From: Cladopsammia gracilis
Taxonomy: Eukaryota; Cnidaria; Anthozoa; Scleractinia; Dendrophylliidae
Reading direction: 5' to 3'
Assembly: GCA_022457155.1 (NCBI GenBank)
Contig: JAJGOT010000030.1
Span: 1,604,501 to 1,668,500, forward strand
DNA length: 64,000 nucleotides
Within the stretch, counting starts at the first letter, position 1, and the number at the start of each line of letters is the position of its first letter. Under the pieces are notes generated by a model. The model did no database searches. It saw nothing but the letters and a program-made list of their open reading frames with translations, and was not told the origin of the DNA. The position numbers and the translations under genes are program-made. Below are positions 63,798-64,000 of the stretch, piece by piece.

Positions 63798-63843
63798 AGC
63801 CTGCGACAGCCGCCTGAGGGGAGGAGGCGGCTGTCACAGGCTA
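63798..63843. mobile_element. Small hairpin element
   Basis: TAGCCTGCGACAGCCGCCTG and, inverted, CGGCTGTCACAGGCTA form an almost perfect hairpin with a GAGGGGAGG loop. Confidence 0.65.
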
Positions 63844-64000
63844 TTTGAACTTAAAATTTGGCGTGCTAAGTATACAGCACTTCTACTTTCCAAAACTGAA
63901 GAGAAAGGGAAATGCAAAATTTTAATCATGATAGCAATTTAAAAATTACTCCCGCCAGCGTTTGAATGTTTCTTTTTTATCGCTGGAGTATTTTCCTCCG

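Larger units (their letters stand above)
62771..64000. other. Right edge, no gene recognised
   Basis: Apart from the two small repeats listed, this is AT-rich DNA. The 94-residue open frame at 63210-63494 has no recognisable domain. Confidence 0.4.

Overview
This is animal nuclear DNA, and a cnidarian, most likely an anthozoan such as a stony coral, is the best guess. That is an inference from intron-rich genes made of phase-1 domain exons (C-type lectin, fibrinogen-related, three-finger), from Penelope-like and Ty3 retroelements and a tRNA-derived SINE, and from the density of short inverted-repeat transposons. No species can be named from the sequence alone. Most long open frames are shadows of repeats. 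The genes were found by joining exons at splice sites with matching phases.

Three host genes are supported. (1) A C-type lectin gene on the minus strand runs from a signal-peptide exon (13070-13010) to a complete lectin-domain exon (7953-7546) and the first half of a second lectin domain (1440-1241), and continues off the left edge. A rearranged Ty3 element lies in its first intron. (2) A secreted fibrinogen-related lectin gene on the plus strand has a signal exon (16703-16787), a coiled-coil exon (20194-20304) and two fibrinogen-domain exons (23600-23977, 24417-24616). A TGA stands where the domain normally has tryptophan. Genes 1 and 2 are divergent, with start codons 3.6 kb apart. (3) A receptor tyrosine kinase gene on the minus strand occupies 61141 to 42820. 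Fifteen exons join without any frame conflict into about 813 residues: two Ly6/uPAR-type three-finger domains, one transmembrane helix, and a complete tyrosine kinase split by an insert of about 215 residues spread over six phase-0 exons. The signal-peptide exon was not found.

The kinase receptor is the most interesting item. Three-finger ectodomains are familiar on TGF-beta-type serine/threonine kinase receptors, and I know of none on a receptor tyrosine kinase. Its first ectodomain exon carries three 99-bp copies of the third-finger segment. Each copy ends in the same splice-donor sequence, so alternative donor use could vary the ectodomain by 33-residue steps without changing frame.

The interval between genes 2 and 3 (24.7-42.8 kb) is nearly all repeats: a 128-bp satellite (29.0-30.3 kb), a nest of inverted-repeat elements (30.3-32.8 kb), a Penelope-like element with a hammerhead-ribozyme-like motif (34.2-36.5 kb), inverted-repeat elements at 37-39 kb and a 118-bp satellite (39.5-40.8 kb). 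The kinase introns hold a 2.9-kb near-perfect palindrome with target-site duplications, a foldback element carrying a Penelope fragment, and several hairpin elements. Repeats bearing ETS-like motifs and TATA boxes lie at 3.2-4.4 and 6.4-7.25 kb.
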